Counted from the first letter of the stretch, positions 25,700 to 35,467 are shown. The stretch is 64,000 nucleotides of DNA from Vibrio quintilis (GCF_024529975.1 NZ_AP024898.1:1612001-1676000), one strand, 5' to 3'. Numbers and translations are program-made. Notes: generated by a model from the letters alone, not told the origin.

Positions 25700-27343
25700 A
25701 TGCGACATATAATCAATATACTATCCATCAGGTTGCAAATATTTATCCCGGTTATCGTCACATTAATTTTACTGATAACCAGTTTTCTTCTGACAACGGC
25801 TAACCTCAAACAAGCATTTAATGGTGTTTCCACGTCAACAGAACATATTATTGAAGTTAAAGATCAGCTGAATCAGGTGATAGACCATGTTTATAACATG
25901 CGGATTCATGCGATATACAGCACCTCTGAGTATCAGGCTGCTAAATCTTTTACTGCACTCTTACGGGAAAAACAGCAAGCTATTCAGTCCCTGCTAAGCA
26001 AACTGGAACAATTTCCGGCAATTCAGCACGAAGTCACCGCCCTGAAAAAAGCGACAGACCAATACGTCCGTTATTCACTCAATACGATTCAGCCCCTGCT
26101 CGATGAAAAATACAGCCAGCAGCAAAAGCCGGATTTCGCAAGCAGATACCAGAAAGCTTCCGATATTTACCGGGATGAAGGGAAAGAGATGATTGCGCAA
26201 ATCCAGTCACTTTCAACTCATATGAATAATATGGTTCGTCAGGATATTCAGTCCCATACCCAAAAGCATCATCAGGCTGAAATTTACGCCTTTATAGGAC
26301 TTGCCTTCATTATTTGTATCGCGATCGTCGTGAACTGGCTGCTGGCGGGTGTGATTATCTCCCCCATCCATCACTTACAAAAAATAATGCATCATGTCGC
26401 GGATGGTGACCTGACTGCTGTTGCCAGAGTCGAAGGAAAAAGTGAACTCAACGCACTGGCAAATGATGTCAATACAACCATCAATCATTTACGTGACATG
26501 ATTGGCACACTGCTTCGGACCAGTACTGATGTTGCAGCTTCAGCCACAGAGCTTGCTGCGGTTATGACACAGGCGAGTGTCAATTCGGATCAGGAGAAAC
26601 AGGAAATAGAGCTGGTGGCTTCAGCGGTTTCTGAACTGGAACAAACCGCAAGCAGTGTGACCGGTAATGCACATGATGCAAATACCGCAGTATTCGAAGC
26701 CGGGAAGATGGCAATAAACAGCCTGGATATGTTCGAAGAAAGCGGACGGGCAAACACAAAGATGGCAGAACAAATCAGTGATGCCGCCAGCATGATTTCT
26801 GCCCTGCAAATGCAATCTGAGCAAATCGGCCAGGTTATCGAAGTGATTGAAGATATTTCAGAGCAAACGAACCTGCTTGCCCTGAATGCAGCCATTGAGG
26901 CAGCCCGTGCCGGAGAAAGTGGCCGTGGATTTGCTGTCGTTGCTGATGAAGTCAGGATGCTGGCAGCCAGAACTCAGGATTCAACCAAAGAAATTCAGGA
27001 AATCATCGAGAATCTTCAGAATAAATCCGGTGCGGCCAATGACAGTATGACCACCAGCCTTGCCATGCTGAATCATAGTGAGGAAATGACCACCAAAGTT
27101 CGTGTCGCACTGAACGATATCGCAGCTTCTATTTCCGAACTGGAAAATGTGAACACTCAGGTGGCTTCTTCATCCGAAGAGCAACAGGAAGTAACGTCAG
27201 ACATCAGTAAAAACATTGGTAATATCTATGAACTGGTGACGCAAAATGTCAGTGGTGTAACGCAATCGACAGAAGCAAGTCTGGAACTGTCTGTTTTAGC
27301 GGAACAACAAAAACAACAGCTGAATTTCTTTAAGCTTGCATAA
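25700..27343 (+). CDS. Methyl-accepting chemotaxis protein
   Basis: A 547-residue inner-membrane chemoreceptor. Membrane segment 1 (about 10-32), a periplasmic four-helix ligand domain (about 33-195), membrane segment 2 (about 197-218), a HAMP domain (about 220-272) and a long cytoplasmic signalling coil follow in order. The hairpin tip [20 protein letters not shown] that contacts CheA and CheW is intact. No C-terminal pentapeptide for CheR tethering is seen. Ligand unknown; the position next to pst does not by itself imply phosphate sensing. Start follows AAAAGG. Confidence 0.93.
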   Translation: MRHIINILSIRLQIFIPVIVTLILLITSFLLTTANLKQAFNGVSTSTEHIIEVKDQLNQVIDHVYNMRIHAIYSTSEYQAAKSFTALLREKQQAIQSLLSKLEQFPAIQHEVTALKKATDQYVRYSLNTIQPLLDEKYSQQQKPDFASRYQKASDIYRDEGKEMIAQIQSLSTHMNNMVRQDIQSHTQKHHQAEIYAFIGLAFIICIAIVVNWLLAGVIISPIHHLQKIMHHVADGDLTAVARVEGKSELNALANDVNTTINHLRDMIGTLLRTSTDVAASATELAAVMTQASVNSDQEKQEIELVASAVSELEQTASSVTGNAHDANTAVFEAGKMAINSLDMFEESGRANTKMAEQISDAASMISALQMQSEQIGQVIEVIEDISEQTNLLALNAAIEAARAGESGRGFAVVADEVRMLAARTQDSTKEIQEIIENLQNKSGAANDSMTTSLAMLNHSEEMTTKVRVALNDIAASISELENVNTQVASSSEEQQEVTSDISKNIGNIYELVTQNVSGVTQSTEASLELSVLAEQQKQQLNFFKLA

Positions 27344-27391
27344 CTGTCAGCGACAGAAAAACACAACAACTGCTTTTTAAGAAAGCAGAAA

Positions 27392-27424
27392 TAAAAAAGC
27401 CACGATATCTCCATCGTGGCTTAA
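27392..27424. terminator. Bidirectional terminator
   Basis: AGCCACGAT and ATCGTGGCT form a 9-bp stem (27398-27421), with a run of A on the left serving as T-run for the minus-strand helicase gene. Confidence 0.82.
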
Positions 27425-27453
27425 CTATTTCCGGGAACGATTCCAGTTTCCGT

Positions 27454-28761
27454 TTACTTCTTACGCGGAACAAAAACCGCTTCACCCACAGGCACATTCT
27501 GGTAATAGCTCTTATCCCGTTTAACCTGCTTTTGGGGTGTTGCTTTAGCTTTCGGACGTGAAGCAACTTTCTTTTTATAGCCGCCGGGCTTACGGGGCTT
27601 CTTCTTCACCAATCCTTTAAACTTCGCTTCCAGCCCTTCAAATACTGAAAATTCAATCGTCTGAGAAAGAAAAGCTTCCACCCGCTTAAAGCTGTCCCAG
27701 TCTTTAGGGCCAACGAATGAAATCGCATGGCCTTTGTTCCCGGCCCGGCCCGTCCGGCCAATCCGGTGAACATATTCTTCAGTATGCTTGGGCATATCAA
27801 AATTAATTACATGGGTAACATTCGTAATATCCAGACCTCTGGAGGCAACATCGGTTGTCACCAGGATTTTATACGCACCCCGTTCAAACTGCCCCATAAT
27901 GGTATTGCGTTTCGTCTGGTTCAGTTCCCCGCTTAACGCAACGGCCTTTAACTTTTGTTGATTCAACTTATCAGTCAAACGTTCGGTATCTGCACGGGTC
28001 GCGGTAAATATAATCATCTGCCGGTAGTCAGAAGATTCCAGCACCCGGGCCAGGAGTGCTTCTTTATGATCGAGATGATCACATAAATAGAAGTTTTGAG
28101 AGATATCTTTATGCTCTTCATTCGCTACCCCAACAGAAATCCGCTTCGGGTTATCCAGCATTTCCATCGCAATATCATTCACTTCTGCATGGTCTAATGT
28201 TGCAGAAAACATCAGTGTCTGCCGACGGCGATGTTTCGCAGCACCGCTGATTCGCCGCAGCTGAGGCGCAAACCCCAGATCCAGCATCCGGTCTGCTTCA
28301 TCAAGAATCAGGGTTTCAAGGCCTTCAAGATATACTGAACGATGCTCCAGATGATCGGCCAGACGACCCGGTGTTGCCACAATAAAACGCGGATAACGTT
28401 TTAAAGCTTTGACCTGATCATTAAAATTTTCCCCCCCCACGATTAAGGTCGCGGTATAAGTCAGACCACCCAGCATCGTCCGTAATTCTGTATAGACCTG
28501 CTTGGCTAATTCCCGGGTCGGCGCAAGGATGACACCACGGGGATCTTTTGCAGAAAATGATTTATTTTTCAGAGACTTATGAAGCATGGGTAAAATAAAG
28601 GCAAGCGTCTTTCCTGACCCTGTTTTGGATGATGCCAGTAAATCTTTTCCGGCAATGATCACCGGAATAGCTTTCTGCTGTATCTCGGTAGCATGTTGAA
28701 ATGCATAATGATTTACATTTTTCAACAGCCGGTTATCCAAGCCTAAATTTTTAAATTGCAA
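27454..28761 (-). CDS. DEAD-box ATP-dependent RNA helicase
   Basis: A 435-residue RNA helicase of the RhlE/SrmB type. Motifs in order: a Q motif with ATEIQQKAIP, Walker A ASSKTGSGKT, PTRELA, TPGRL, DEAD (LDEADRMLDLG), SAT, and in the second half TDVASRGLDI and HRIGRTGRAG. A Lys/Arg-rich C-terminal tail (PRKPGGYKKKVASRPKAK) probably binds RNA. It likely acts in ribosome assembly or mRNA turnover. I chose the TTG start at 28761, giving the family-typical MQFKNLGLD with GGAGA upstream; an ATG at 28815 would add 18 atypical residues. Confidence 0.92.
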   Translation of the reverse strand: MQFKNLGLDNRLLKNVNHYAFQHATEIQQKAIPVIIAGKDLLASSKTGSGKTLAFILPMLHKSLKNKSFSAKDPRGVILAPTRELAKQVYTELRTMLGGLTYTATLIVGGENFNDQVKALKRYPRFIVATPGRLADHLEHRSVYLEGLETLILDEADRMLDLGFAPQLRRISGAAKHRRRQTLMFSATLDHAEVNDIAMEMLDNPKRISVGVANEEHKDISQNFYLCDHLDHKEALLARVLESSDYRQMIIFTATRADTERLTDKLNQQKLKAVALSGELNQTKRNTIMGQFERGAYKILVTTDVASRGLDITNVTHVINFDMPKHTEEYVHRIGRTGRAGNKGHAISFVGPKDWDSFKRVEAFLSQTIEFSVFEGLEAKFKGLVKKKPRKPGGYKKKVASRPKAKATPQKQVKRDKSYYQNVPVGEAVFVPRKK

Positions 28762-29139
28762 AGGTCTCTCCTGTTCATCTGATGTATTGCAAAAAGTATA
28801 TACCTGACCCGGCATATTTATGATTTATTCACCATAAATATGCGAATAAGCGCGGTATCATAACTCAATTAAATCCGGCTGGACAGCGGTGTTTCACGAT
28901 CGTTTTTCAGGCTCTCAACCCTATTTTTCAACAGATATACCCAAATAACCTGAAGAGACAGAATTCAGATTATTTGGGTATATCTCTTTGTATGGTTTTC
29001 AAATTTCTTATTTTCCTCTGACTTTCTATTCACTTTATTAGTGCTACAATGACAAAATCATGTGTTCGTTATCCTGTCAGATCTGAGAATGGAAACGAAC
29101 GAATCTGAATCATAAAAAAAACAGCTAAAGGAGTTCACA
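28762..29139. other. Divergent intergenic region between helicase and lpp
   Basis: A 378-bp region with the palindromic element at 28936-28982 and an lpp-proximal promoter candidate (TACAAT at about 29043). Nothing else is recognised. Confidence 0.5.
28936..28982. repeat. Palindromic element, diverged short form (47 bp)
   Basis: TATACCCAAATAACCTGAAG and TTCAGATTATTTGGGTATA. Compensating changes on both arms (AAATAA/TTATTT) keep the hairpin, which suggests an older copy or selection for structure. Confidence 0.8.
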
Positions 29140-29409
29140 ATGAACAAGCTTTTATTTGCGATTGCAGCATCAGGCGTCGTTTTTCTTTCTGGTTGTGCTT
29201 CTCAAATGGACAGCTCAGCATCAGCAAAACTCGATAAGCTCAGCAGCCAGGTTAGTCAGCTAAGTGATGAAGTTGCCGCTTTGAAAAGTGAGCAAATGAC
29301 TTTAAACAATAAATTGGATCAAACATCTGATGCGATCACATCAGCGAACAAAGAAGCAGCAAGAGCGAACATGAGAATTGATCATATCGCTCAGTCTTAT
29401 ACCAAATAA
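29140..29409 (+). CDS. lpp: Murein (Braun-type) lipoprotein Lpp
   Basis: An 89-residue outer-membrane lipoprotein. The signal peptide ends in lipobox LSGC (Cys19). The mature part is an uninterrupted heptad-repeat coiled coil (LDKLSSQVSQLSDEVAALKS...) ending YTK, whose C-terminal lysine is the residue joined to peptidoglycan. It should form trimers tethering the outer membrane to the cell wall. The converging operon next door encodes an L,D-transpeptidase of the family that makes this linkage. Ribosome site AAAGGAG is strong. Confidence 0.95.
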   Translation: MNKLLFAIAASGVVFLSGCASQMDSSASAKLDKLSSQVSQLSDEVAALKSEQMTLNNKLDQTSDAITSANKEAARANMRIDHIAQSYTK

Positions 29410-29421
29410 GAGTCAATGCAG

Positions 29422-29450
29422 AGGAAAGTGCCAGTGTTGCACTTTCCTTT
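29422..29450 (+). terminator. Terminator after lpp
   Basis: AGGAAAGTGC and GCACTTTCCT form a perfect 10-bp stem, 12 bases after the stop codon, followed by TT. Confidence 0.85.
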
Positions 29451-29515
29451 AATCAAACAATCAAAACACTCCTGTTCAAGACCTCTCTTTCCGGCCCTCT
29501 TACGCAGACCTCACC

Positions 29516-30412
29516 TTAATCGTGACTGACAACTTCGATCGGAATCCCATTTTTTGTCACCAGCGCCGCTTTCGCTTTTTTGTCCGGATAGTTAAATTCA
29601 TCTAACCACCACACCAGCGCCTGTGGTAAAGATAATCTCTTTTTCGAACCATCGCTGCGGGTCAGTGGTTCATGAACTTCCATATAAACCGCTCGTTCCG
29701 GTTCAAGGGAGACTTTCACCGGTTCATCAATCACCCGAACTTTTTCGCCCACCCTGACCTGATGAAACAACCAGTCAATGTCTTTGGGGTTCATCCGGAT
29801 ACAACCGGAGCTGACACGCAGCCCGATACCAAAATTCTTATTAGTGCCGTGGATTAGATAATCACCCGCACCATGAGCCAGCCTTAACGCAAAAAGTCCC
29901 AATGGGTTATCTGGTCCGGCCGGGACAACCGAAGGCAGATCAATGCCTTTCTTTTTATATTCGTTGCGAATGGACTGAGGCGGTGTCCAGGTCGGATTCG
30001 GTCTTTTCTCACTCACCCGGGTTTTCATCTCGGGTGTATCCCGGCCGATTCTGCCAATGCCGACAGGAAAAATATGAACCAGATGTTTGGCAGGTTCAAA
30101 ATAATACAATCGCAATTCCGCCAGATTAACGACAATGCCCTCATAAGGCACATCCGGCAGAATCGTTTGCGCCGGTATCGTCAATATATCTCCCGGTGTG
30201 GGCAGGAATGGATCAACACCAGGGTTGGCTTCCATCACAGCAAGAAATCCAACATCATACTTATCAGCCACGGCAGCTACCGTTTCGCCTTTCTCAACCT
30301 GGTGGTAAACAATCTCGCCAACCATTCTGCTCCCTGGCGGGGGAATGTTATAGGTTCTGGCATAAGCCAGACAATTCCATAACAGCAGAAAATATAAAAA
30401 ATTACGGCACAT
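29516..30412 (-). CDS. L,D-transpeptidase with LysM domain (ErfK/YbiS family)
   Basis: A 298-residue secreted enzyme that forms L,D-peptide bonds in the wall or attaches Lpp to peptidoglycan. A signal peptide (about 1-19) is followed by a LysM-like module (about 34-80, VEKGETVAAVADKYDVG) and a YkuD catalytic domain (about 92-225) with HGTN (188-191) and the active-site motif SSGCIRM (Cys204). Its ATG overlaps the end of phrB by 11 bases, so it is the last gene of a tightly packed operon. The proximity of lpp fits an Lpp-anchoring role, but 3-3 crosslinking is also possible. Confidence 0.92.
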   Translation of the reverse strand: MCRNFLYFLLLWNCLAYARTYNIPPPGSRMVGEIVYHQVEKGETVAAVADKYDVGFLAVMEANPGVDPFLPTPGDILTIPAQTILPDVPYEGIVVNLAELRLYYFEPAKHLVHIFPVGIGRIGRDTPEMKTRVSEKRPNPTWTPPQSIRNEYKKKGIDLPSVVPAGPDNPLGLFALRLAHGAGDYLIHGTNKNFGIGLRVSSGCIRMNPKDIDWLFHQVRVGEKVRVIDEPVKVSLEPERAVYMEVHEPLTRSDGSKKRLSLPQALVWWLDEFNYPDKKAKAALVTKNGIPIEVVSHD

Positions 30413-31829
30413 ACACCTGACCTTCCTTCGCTGCCTGATAAACCGCTAAGGTTATCTTTCTTTCTGTCTGGTGATCAACGATGGGCGAAGGATATGACAA
30501 TGAACTGACAGAAGCCATTTTCCACGGCTCGTGGCACCAGCGATCCGGTACATTTTTCAGCTCAGGGATCCACTGTCTGATGAAATGGCCTTCAGGATCA
30601 AACTTCTGCCCCTGCGTGACCGGATTAAAAATCCGGAAATAGGGTTGTCCGTCACAACCGGTGGATGCTGACCACTGCCAGCCACCATTATTTGATGCGT
30701 AATCACCATCAATCAGCTGACTCATGAAATAAGCTTCACCATGACGCCAGTTGATATGCAAATCTTTCGTCAAAAAACTGGCGACAATCATCCTGAGCCT
30801 GTTGTGCATCCAACCGGTATGTTTGAGCTGACGCATGGCGGCATCAACGATTGGATATCCGGTCATCCCTTCTTTCCAGCGGGTAAATGTTGCTTCATCA
30901 AATTGCCAGTGAATTTGCTCTCCCCAGCGATGGAAACAAGCGCCCCGGCACAGGGCGGGTTCAAAGACAATCAGGTGCTGATAAAATTCACGCCAAATCA
31001 ATTCATTCAGCCATGATTCAGCCCCCTGACTTAAGCTGCCCCCCTCCGATTCCGCAAACAGTGCTGCAACACACTGACGGACTGACAAAACGCCTATCGC
31101 AAGATAAGGGGATAACATACTTGTATTGTCGCCCGCCGGAAAATCCCGCTTCTGATGATATAAGTCCACTTTTTCACGGCAAAACTGTCTGAGTCGCTGA
31201 TTGATAACAGCGGAGTCAACACTCCATGCTTCACTTGACTCACATGGATAACGAAAACTGACAGAACCGGAGAATAACCGTTCAGCATCAATACGGGACG
31301 GATCCTGTTGTGTAGCTTTGACAGCCGGAACAATCTTTGGTGTTTTGAATAACAAACGCCAGGTTTTCTGAAACGGCGTAAATACTTTAAAATAACATCC
31401 CTGCCGGTTCAGCACTTCTCCGGGTGACAACAGACACTTATCATGGAATTCCCGGAAAGTGATTCCGGCTGAGGCCAGTTCAAAACTCAGTGCCTGATCG
31501 CGCAGCTGCTCATTCCATTCATATTCCGTATTCACCAGCACTTCATTGGCACCAATCGCCCGGGCAATATCAGTCACAGCATCCACACTGCCATCAAAGG
31601 TGCCGGCTTCCATATAGTAAAGGGGAATATTTAACTGCGCTAACTCGTCACGCAGCGTCGATAATCTCCTCCGGATCAGGTCCGCCTGCCTTGGTGACAT
31701 TTGATGCTGCTTCCACTGCTCTGGTGTTGCCACATAGACAGCTGAGACAAATTCCCCCGTCGCCAGTGCATAATTTAATGCACTGTGATCGATTGTTCTC
31801 AGATCCCGCCGATACCATACTAATTTCAT
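30402..31829 (-). CDS. phrB: Deoxyribodipyrimidine photolyase
   Basis: A 475-residue flavoprotein that repairs cyclobutane pyrimidine dimers using blue light. The N-terminal antenna domain (MKLVWYRRDLRTIDHSALNY) and the C-terminal FAD domain are complete. FAD-domain signatures include LIWREFYQHL, GYPIVDAAMRQLKHTGWMHN, RMIVASFLTKDL and NNGGWQWSASTGCD. It overlaps the MerR gene by four bases (ATGA) and the L,D-transpeptidase gene by eleven. Probably light-induced through the operators at 33597-33659. Confidence 0.96.
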   Translation of the reverse strand: MKLVWYRRDLRTIDHSALNYALATGEFVSAVYVATPEQWKQHQMSPRQADLIRRRLSTLRDELAQLNIPLYYMEAGTFDGSVDAVTDIARAIGANEVLVNTEYEWNEQLRDQALSFELASAGITFREFHDKCLLSPGEVLNRQGCYFKVFTPFQKTWRLLFKTPKIVPAVKATQQDPSRIDAERLFSGSVSFRYPCESSEAWSVDSAVINQRLRQFCREKVDLYHQKRDFPAGDNTSMLSPYLAIGVLSVRQCVAALFAESEGGSLSQGAESWLNELIWREFYQHLIVFEPALCRGACFHRWGEQIHWQFDEATFTRWKEGMTGYPIVDAAMRQLKHTGWMHNRLRMIVASFLTKDLHINWRHGEAYFMSQLIDGDYASNNGGWQWSASTGCDGQPYFRIFNPVTQGQKFDPEGHFIRQWIPELKNVPDRWCHEPWKMASVSSLSYPSPIVDHQTERKITLAVYQAAKEGQVYVP

Positions 31830-32641
31830 GAATCCCCCAATTCCTGATGTAGCTGAGTCAGCATGCCGGAACAGGAAACGCCTTCACCGGTAAAACTCTC
31901 GCTGAACTCATGTATCGCTCTCTGCTGTTTTATCGTCAGTGACTTATTTGAATAAAAGTCCACTTTATTAAACTGATGATGGCTGACATGACCGGACAAA
32001 CCCGAGACATCTTCAACACCATCCAGCATCACCAGGTAGTAACCTTTTTCTGCCAGCTTCACGGTATGAAGCCACGCCCATACACTCCCGGCAGGGTCGA
32101 AACTCACACACAGACACTTTCCAAGGCTGCTGGCTTTATTTTCGACCGTCACCATCCAGCTGAGATGCGTTGTGATTAATGACTGAAACAAACTTTTGCG
32201 GACCGATTTTTGCGACCCTTTCATGGTTTCAAGAATGTTGACAACCGGAATGATAAACTGTGCTTCCACAATTGCCAGCGGATACATCCGGAACGCAGAA
32301 GCAATCACCTCTTCAGCCCGTCCCCGGTTCAGTTGAGAAAGCGCATCGAGTAATTGTTCACATTCATCCAGATTCGTCGCTGAATCAGCCACAAGACTGA
32401 CGTCTTCCGTTGTGTTTTTGATTAACTGCGCAACTTTACCAATTGAAATCCCTTTGGCAAGCCACTGGCGGATATTCTGAATCGTCTGAATATCCTGTTC
32501 ATCAAATAAACGGTGCCCTTTTTGAGTTCTTTTCGGCTCAATCAAATGATAACGACGCTGCCACGCTCTCAGTGTAACGGGTTTAACGCCCGTAATCTCA
32601 GACACTTCGCGGATAGCATATAATTTTTCTTCAGAGTCCAT
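31826..32641 (-). CDS. MerR-family regulator of the photolyase operon
   Basis: A 271-residue regulator. An N-terminal MerR winged helix (residues about 7-75, YAIREVSEITGVKPVTLRAWQRRY) is followed by a C-terminal region placed like the B12-binding half of LitR/CarH light sensors. However, the cobalamin-ligand motif (ExHxxG type) is not visible, so it may not bind B12, or may work with another light input. It is the middle gene of the DUF523-merR-phrB-ldt operon and probably autoregulates at the TGTACA pairs upstream. Confidence 0.87.
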   Translation of the reverse strand: MDSEEKLYAIREVSEITGVKPVTLRAWQRRYHLIEPKRTQKGHRLFDEQDIQTIQNIRQWLAKGISIGKVAQLIKNTTEDVSLVADSATNLDECEQLLDALSQLNRGRAEEVIASAFRMYPLAIVEAQFIIPVVNILETMKGSQKSVRKSLFQSLITTHLSWMVTVENKASSLGKCLCVSFDPAGSVWAWLHTVKLAEKGYYLVMLDGVEDVSGLSGHVSHHQFNKVDFYSNKSLTIKQQRAIHEFSESFTGEGVSCSGMLTQLHQELGDS

Positions 32642-33581
32642 AACGTAACTTCAGTCCCTGTGGATAAGGATTTAAATACTGTTGCTGCGCAATATACGCA
32701 TTCGGATATTGAGATAAATAATGTTGAATCATTGTGACAGGAACTAACAAAGGTAGCACGCCCTGCCGGTAGTCATGAATTAAACGTGTCAGTTCTTTTT
32801 TCTGTACCGGATTCAAAAACGGCTTAAAATACCCCTGAATATGCATCAATACATTAGTCGCGTTCTTTCTGCTCGCCCTTTTCGTCAGCGCATTCATCAA
32901 ACCCAACCGGTATTGTACAAAAAATTCGTTTATATCCGTGTCTTTGATGTTTGCCACCATTTGCCCCAGAGCCCGGTATGACAAAGGATCATGCGCCATC
33001 AGCGTAAACTTATAGCGACTGTGAAATGCAATAATTTCGGCCGGTGACGGCACATCACTAACAGACTGATATAAATCATACAGACAAAACACCCGTGCGA
33101 TAAAGTTTTCTCTGAGCACGGGATCATTTAACCGGCCATCTTCCTCAACAGGTAACCAGGGCATTTTTTCAATTAATTTTGCAGTATATAAACCTGTGCC
33201 ATCTTTTCGCACACCACCTTGCTGATATACTTTTACCCCTTGCATACCGCAAGTCGGTGACTTAGAAGCAACCACGTAGCCACACAGCTTCTTCGGTTGC
33301 ATGGTATTGATTTTATTTTCAGCATACCGGTACATGGTATCGGTATAGTTCACGGATTCATTTTTGGATTGAACCAGTGCCGTCCTTCCTTCCAGCTCAA
33401 TCAGCCGGATAACAGGCCTTGGCACACCCATTCCCACTTCAACTTCCGGACAAACAGGATGGAAATCAAAGAACTCAGAAAGCGTATCAAGTATGAAGCG
33501 GTTACTTTTGTGTCCTCCGTCAAAACGGACTTTATTACCGAGTACACATCCACTGATCCCTACAGGAATTTTCGTTGTCAT
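32631..33581 (-). CDS. DUF523 and DUF1722 fusion protein
   Basis: A 316-residue cytoplasmic protein. The N-terminal DUF523 domain has conserved cysteines in GISGCVLG, HPVCPEVEVGMG and SKSPTCG; DUF1722 (YbgA-type) follows from about residue 190 to the end (FHSRYKFTLMAHDP). The fusion is common beside photolyase genes in gamma-proteobacteria, but no biochemical activity is established as far as I know. The ATG at 33581 has GGTGA upstream; longer starts at 33593 and 33620 are less likely because the predicted promoter overlaps them. It overlaps merR by 11 bases. Confidence 0.87.
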   Translation of the reverse strand: MTTKIPVGISGCVLGNKVRFDGGHKSNRFILDTLSEFFDFHPVCPEVEVGMGVPRPVIRLIELEGRTALVQSKNESVNYTDTMYRYAENKINTMQPKKLCGYVVASKSPTCGMQGVKVYQQGGVRKDGTGLYTAKLIEKMPWLPVEEDGRLNDPVLRENFIARVFCLYDLYQSVSDVPSPAEIIAFHSRYKFTLMAHDPLSYRALGQMVANIKDTDINEFFVQYRLGLMNALTKRASRKNATNVLMHIQGYFKPFLNPVQKKELTRLIHDYRQGVLPLLVPVTMIQHYLSQYPNAYIAQQQYLNPYPQGLKLRYGL

Positions 33582-33979
33582 CACTATCACCATATTTGTA
33601 CATAAATCGGGTTTGTACAATTTATTATAGCACAGTTATACAAGATGAAATTTTGTATCAGAATTATTACTGACAATAAGGTATTCGTCAAAAATTTGGC
33701 CGAAACTGTTTCAACCATTGATAAATCATCCTATGATTGTTACATATGAAAAGTGTCAAAATAAGAACACTCTCGTTTCATAATAAAATGATCGGCTCAC
33801 CGTCATGTTGGTATATATCGCGCATTTGTAAATCAAAAAAATGAATAACCTGAAAACCCGGCTTTAAGTAAGCGTGCCGGAAATGCGTACTATTTTATTA
33901 TGTATGAAAGAATACAATATCAATAAAACGATCACGCTCTCAGAGTATTGGACTGGCATGGCCTAAAGGATGATTCAGT
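33582..33979. other. Divergent intergenic region, about 400 bp
   Basis: The left 80 bases hold the TGTACA-type operators and a TATAAT (-10) on the minus strand at 33624-33629. The rest is AT-rich and would carry the promoter of the TPR-GGDEF pair. No gene is supported. Confidence 0.55.
33597..33659 (-). promoter_or_regulatory. Paired MerR/LitR-type operators over the photolyase-operon promoter
   Basis: TGTACA at 33597 and 33614 form one pair; TATACA at 33637 and TGTATC at 33654 form a second. In both pairs the repeats start 17 bases apart. A minus-strand TATAAT at 33624-33629 lies between the pairs. The layout resembles the T(G/A)TACA boxes described for LitR-type light regulators. Confidence 0.6.
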
Positions 33980-35467
33980 TTGGACAAGAGTCTTTACCTC
34001 CTTGAAATTGAAATAGAGCAACTCAAGCAACGCCTGGAAATATCCCCCGAAGATGTACTCTGTGATGCAGAACAACTTCTGACGCGTTCAAAACAAATTC
34101 ATTACCCTGAGGGGGCAATTCAGTGCCTTCTCATTATGTCCCGTAGTTCTCTTCAGGTTACCCGGCATGACCGCAGCCTTCATTACGCCAATGAAGCACT
34201 TGAAATCCAAAACAGTCTTGATAACGACAGATATCTGCCTGAAATCCTTCACCTTCATGCGATGAACTATTGGGAAGACGGTAAATATTATACCGCGCAA
34301 CAACACTGGATTAATGCCCTTGAGCAATCCACGCTGGAAGAACAGATAGAGATCCTGATTGCTTCGTTACTGGGGCTGGGTAACATCTGGCGAAGTACCA
34401 ATGAGCATCACTTAGCGTGTGACACCCATCAGCTAGCCGTCAAAGTGGCCAATTCAACCCGGATAGCCTGGCTTGAAGGCCGGGCGCGGATATTGTGGGC
34501 ATGGGACTTATATCTGCTGGAAAACTACGCAGAAATGTTGACCGTTCTTGATGTCGCCATGGAGTTACTCGAAAATCATCATAATCAGCAGTGGCTGGCG
34601 GAAGCATGGGATTTTCAGGCACTGGCATTGTTGGGACTGGAACGATTGGAAGAAGCCGAAAATGCGATCATGAAAGCGATTCATCTGGCACAAAAACATC
34701 ATTTGATATGGATTCAGTCACATGCTTATATCAGCCGTTCAAGGCTGGAATTCATGCGAAAAAATATCGACAAAGCGACGACCCTGCTACTTCAGGCTGA
34801 ACAGTTGGTGGAGAAACAGGATGATAATCATGAGTTACTCTCACCGATTTATTACCAGCAATCCATTATCGCTGAACAGAAAAAAGAGTTTAAGCACGCA
34901 CTGACAGCGTTCAAAAAATACCGCGACTGTTCGGTTAATCAACTGAAATCACAAATTACACGCGAGAGCAAAGATAAGGTTCAAAGCCAGAAAAAACTGC
35001 TGGACCAGCGAGCGAAAAAACTCATCAACCGCATTCGCAGCCAGTACGAGTATGATCCGGAGAAACACCTGTCCAATGTCGTCTCCGAAACACACTGGTG
35101 GGAACAGCTCATTTTATATAAGACAGCATTAACATATTCAAATCATTCAGTTATTATCATTTATCATGAAGTGCCTGAATATATAGATATCTGTACAGAG
35201 CTGGCTCATTCTCTTTGTTCTAAACAAGACTTAGTCGCTCGTTTAAGCTCAGAACGTCTGGGGCTGCTACTCTCAGACAAAGACGAAATCGCACAAAATA
35301 TATTTAACGTATTGCAAAAGATGATTGAAATTTATCCATGGGAAAGAAAAGGGTTGCAAGACTTTCCGCCACAGGCAACATTACATGATATTCTGTCTTT
35401 TCCGTTTACTCTGGACCAGTTAATTCAGCTGCCAAGCGAGGAACAACATGCCGGGCTTACTGAATAA
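33980..35467 (+). CDS. TPR protein with degenerate GGDEF domain
   Basis: A 495-residue soluble protein starting at TTG with AAAGGA 9 bases upstream. Residues about 25-320 are tandem TPR-like helices (EDGKYYTAQQHWINALEQ, LERLEEAENAIMKAIHLA). A coiled coil (about 325-355) leads into a vestigial GGDEF fold at about 365-480, where VARLSSERLGLLL occupies the place of the catalytic loop (SSERL at 423-427 instead of GGDEF). It cannot be an active cyclase. It overlaps by 20 bases an active TPR-GGDEF paralogue, which suggests that the two proteins work together. Confidence 0.8.
   Translation: MDKSLYLLEIEIEQLKQRLEISPEDVLCDAEQLLTRSKQIHYPEGAIQCLLIMSRSSLQVTRHDRSLHYANEALEIQNSLDNDRYLPEILHLHAMNYWEDGKYYTAQQHWINALEQSTLEEQIEILIASLLGLGNIWRSTNEHHLACDTHQLAVKVANSTRIAWLEGRARILWAWDLYLLENYAEMLTVLDVAMELLENHHNQQWLAEAWDFQALALLGLERLEEAENAIMKAIHLAQKHHLIWIQSHAYISRSRLEFMRKNIDKATTLLLQAEQLVEKQDDNHELLSPIYYQQSIIAEQKKEFKHALTAFKKYRDCSVNQLKSQITRESKDKVQSQKKLLDQRAKKLINRIRSQYEYDPEKHLSNVVSETHWWEQLILYKTALTYSNHSVIIIYHEVPEYIDICTELAHSLCSKQDLVARLSSERLGLLLSDKDEIAQNIFNVLQKMIEIYPWERKGLQDFPPQATLHDILSFPFTLDQLIQLPSEEQHAGLTE

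Noticed and set aside
33582..33660. LexA (SOS) box controlling the photolyase operon
   Set aside because: No CTGT-N8-ACAG motif is present; the symmetrical TGTACA pairs fit a MerR/LitR-type regulator better.
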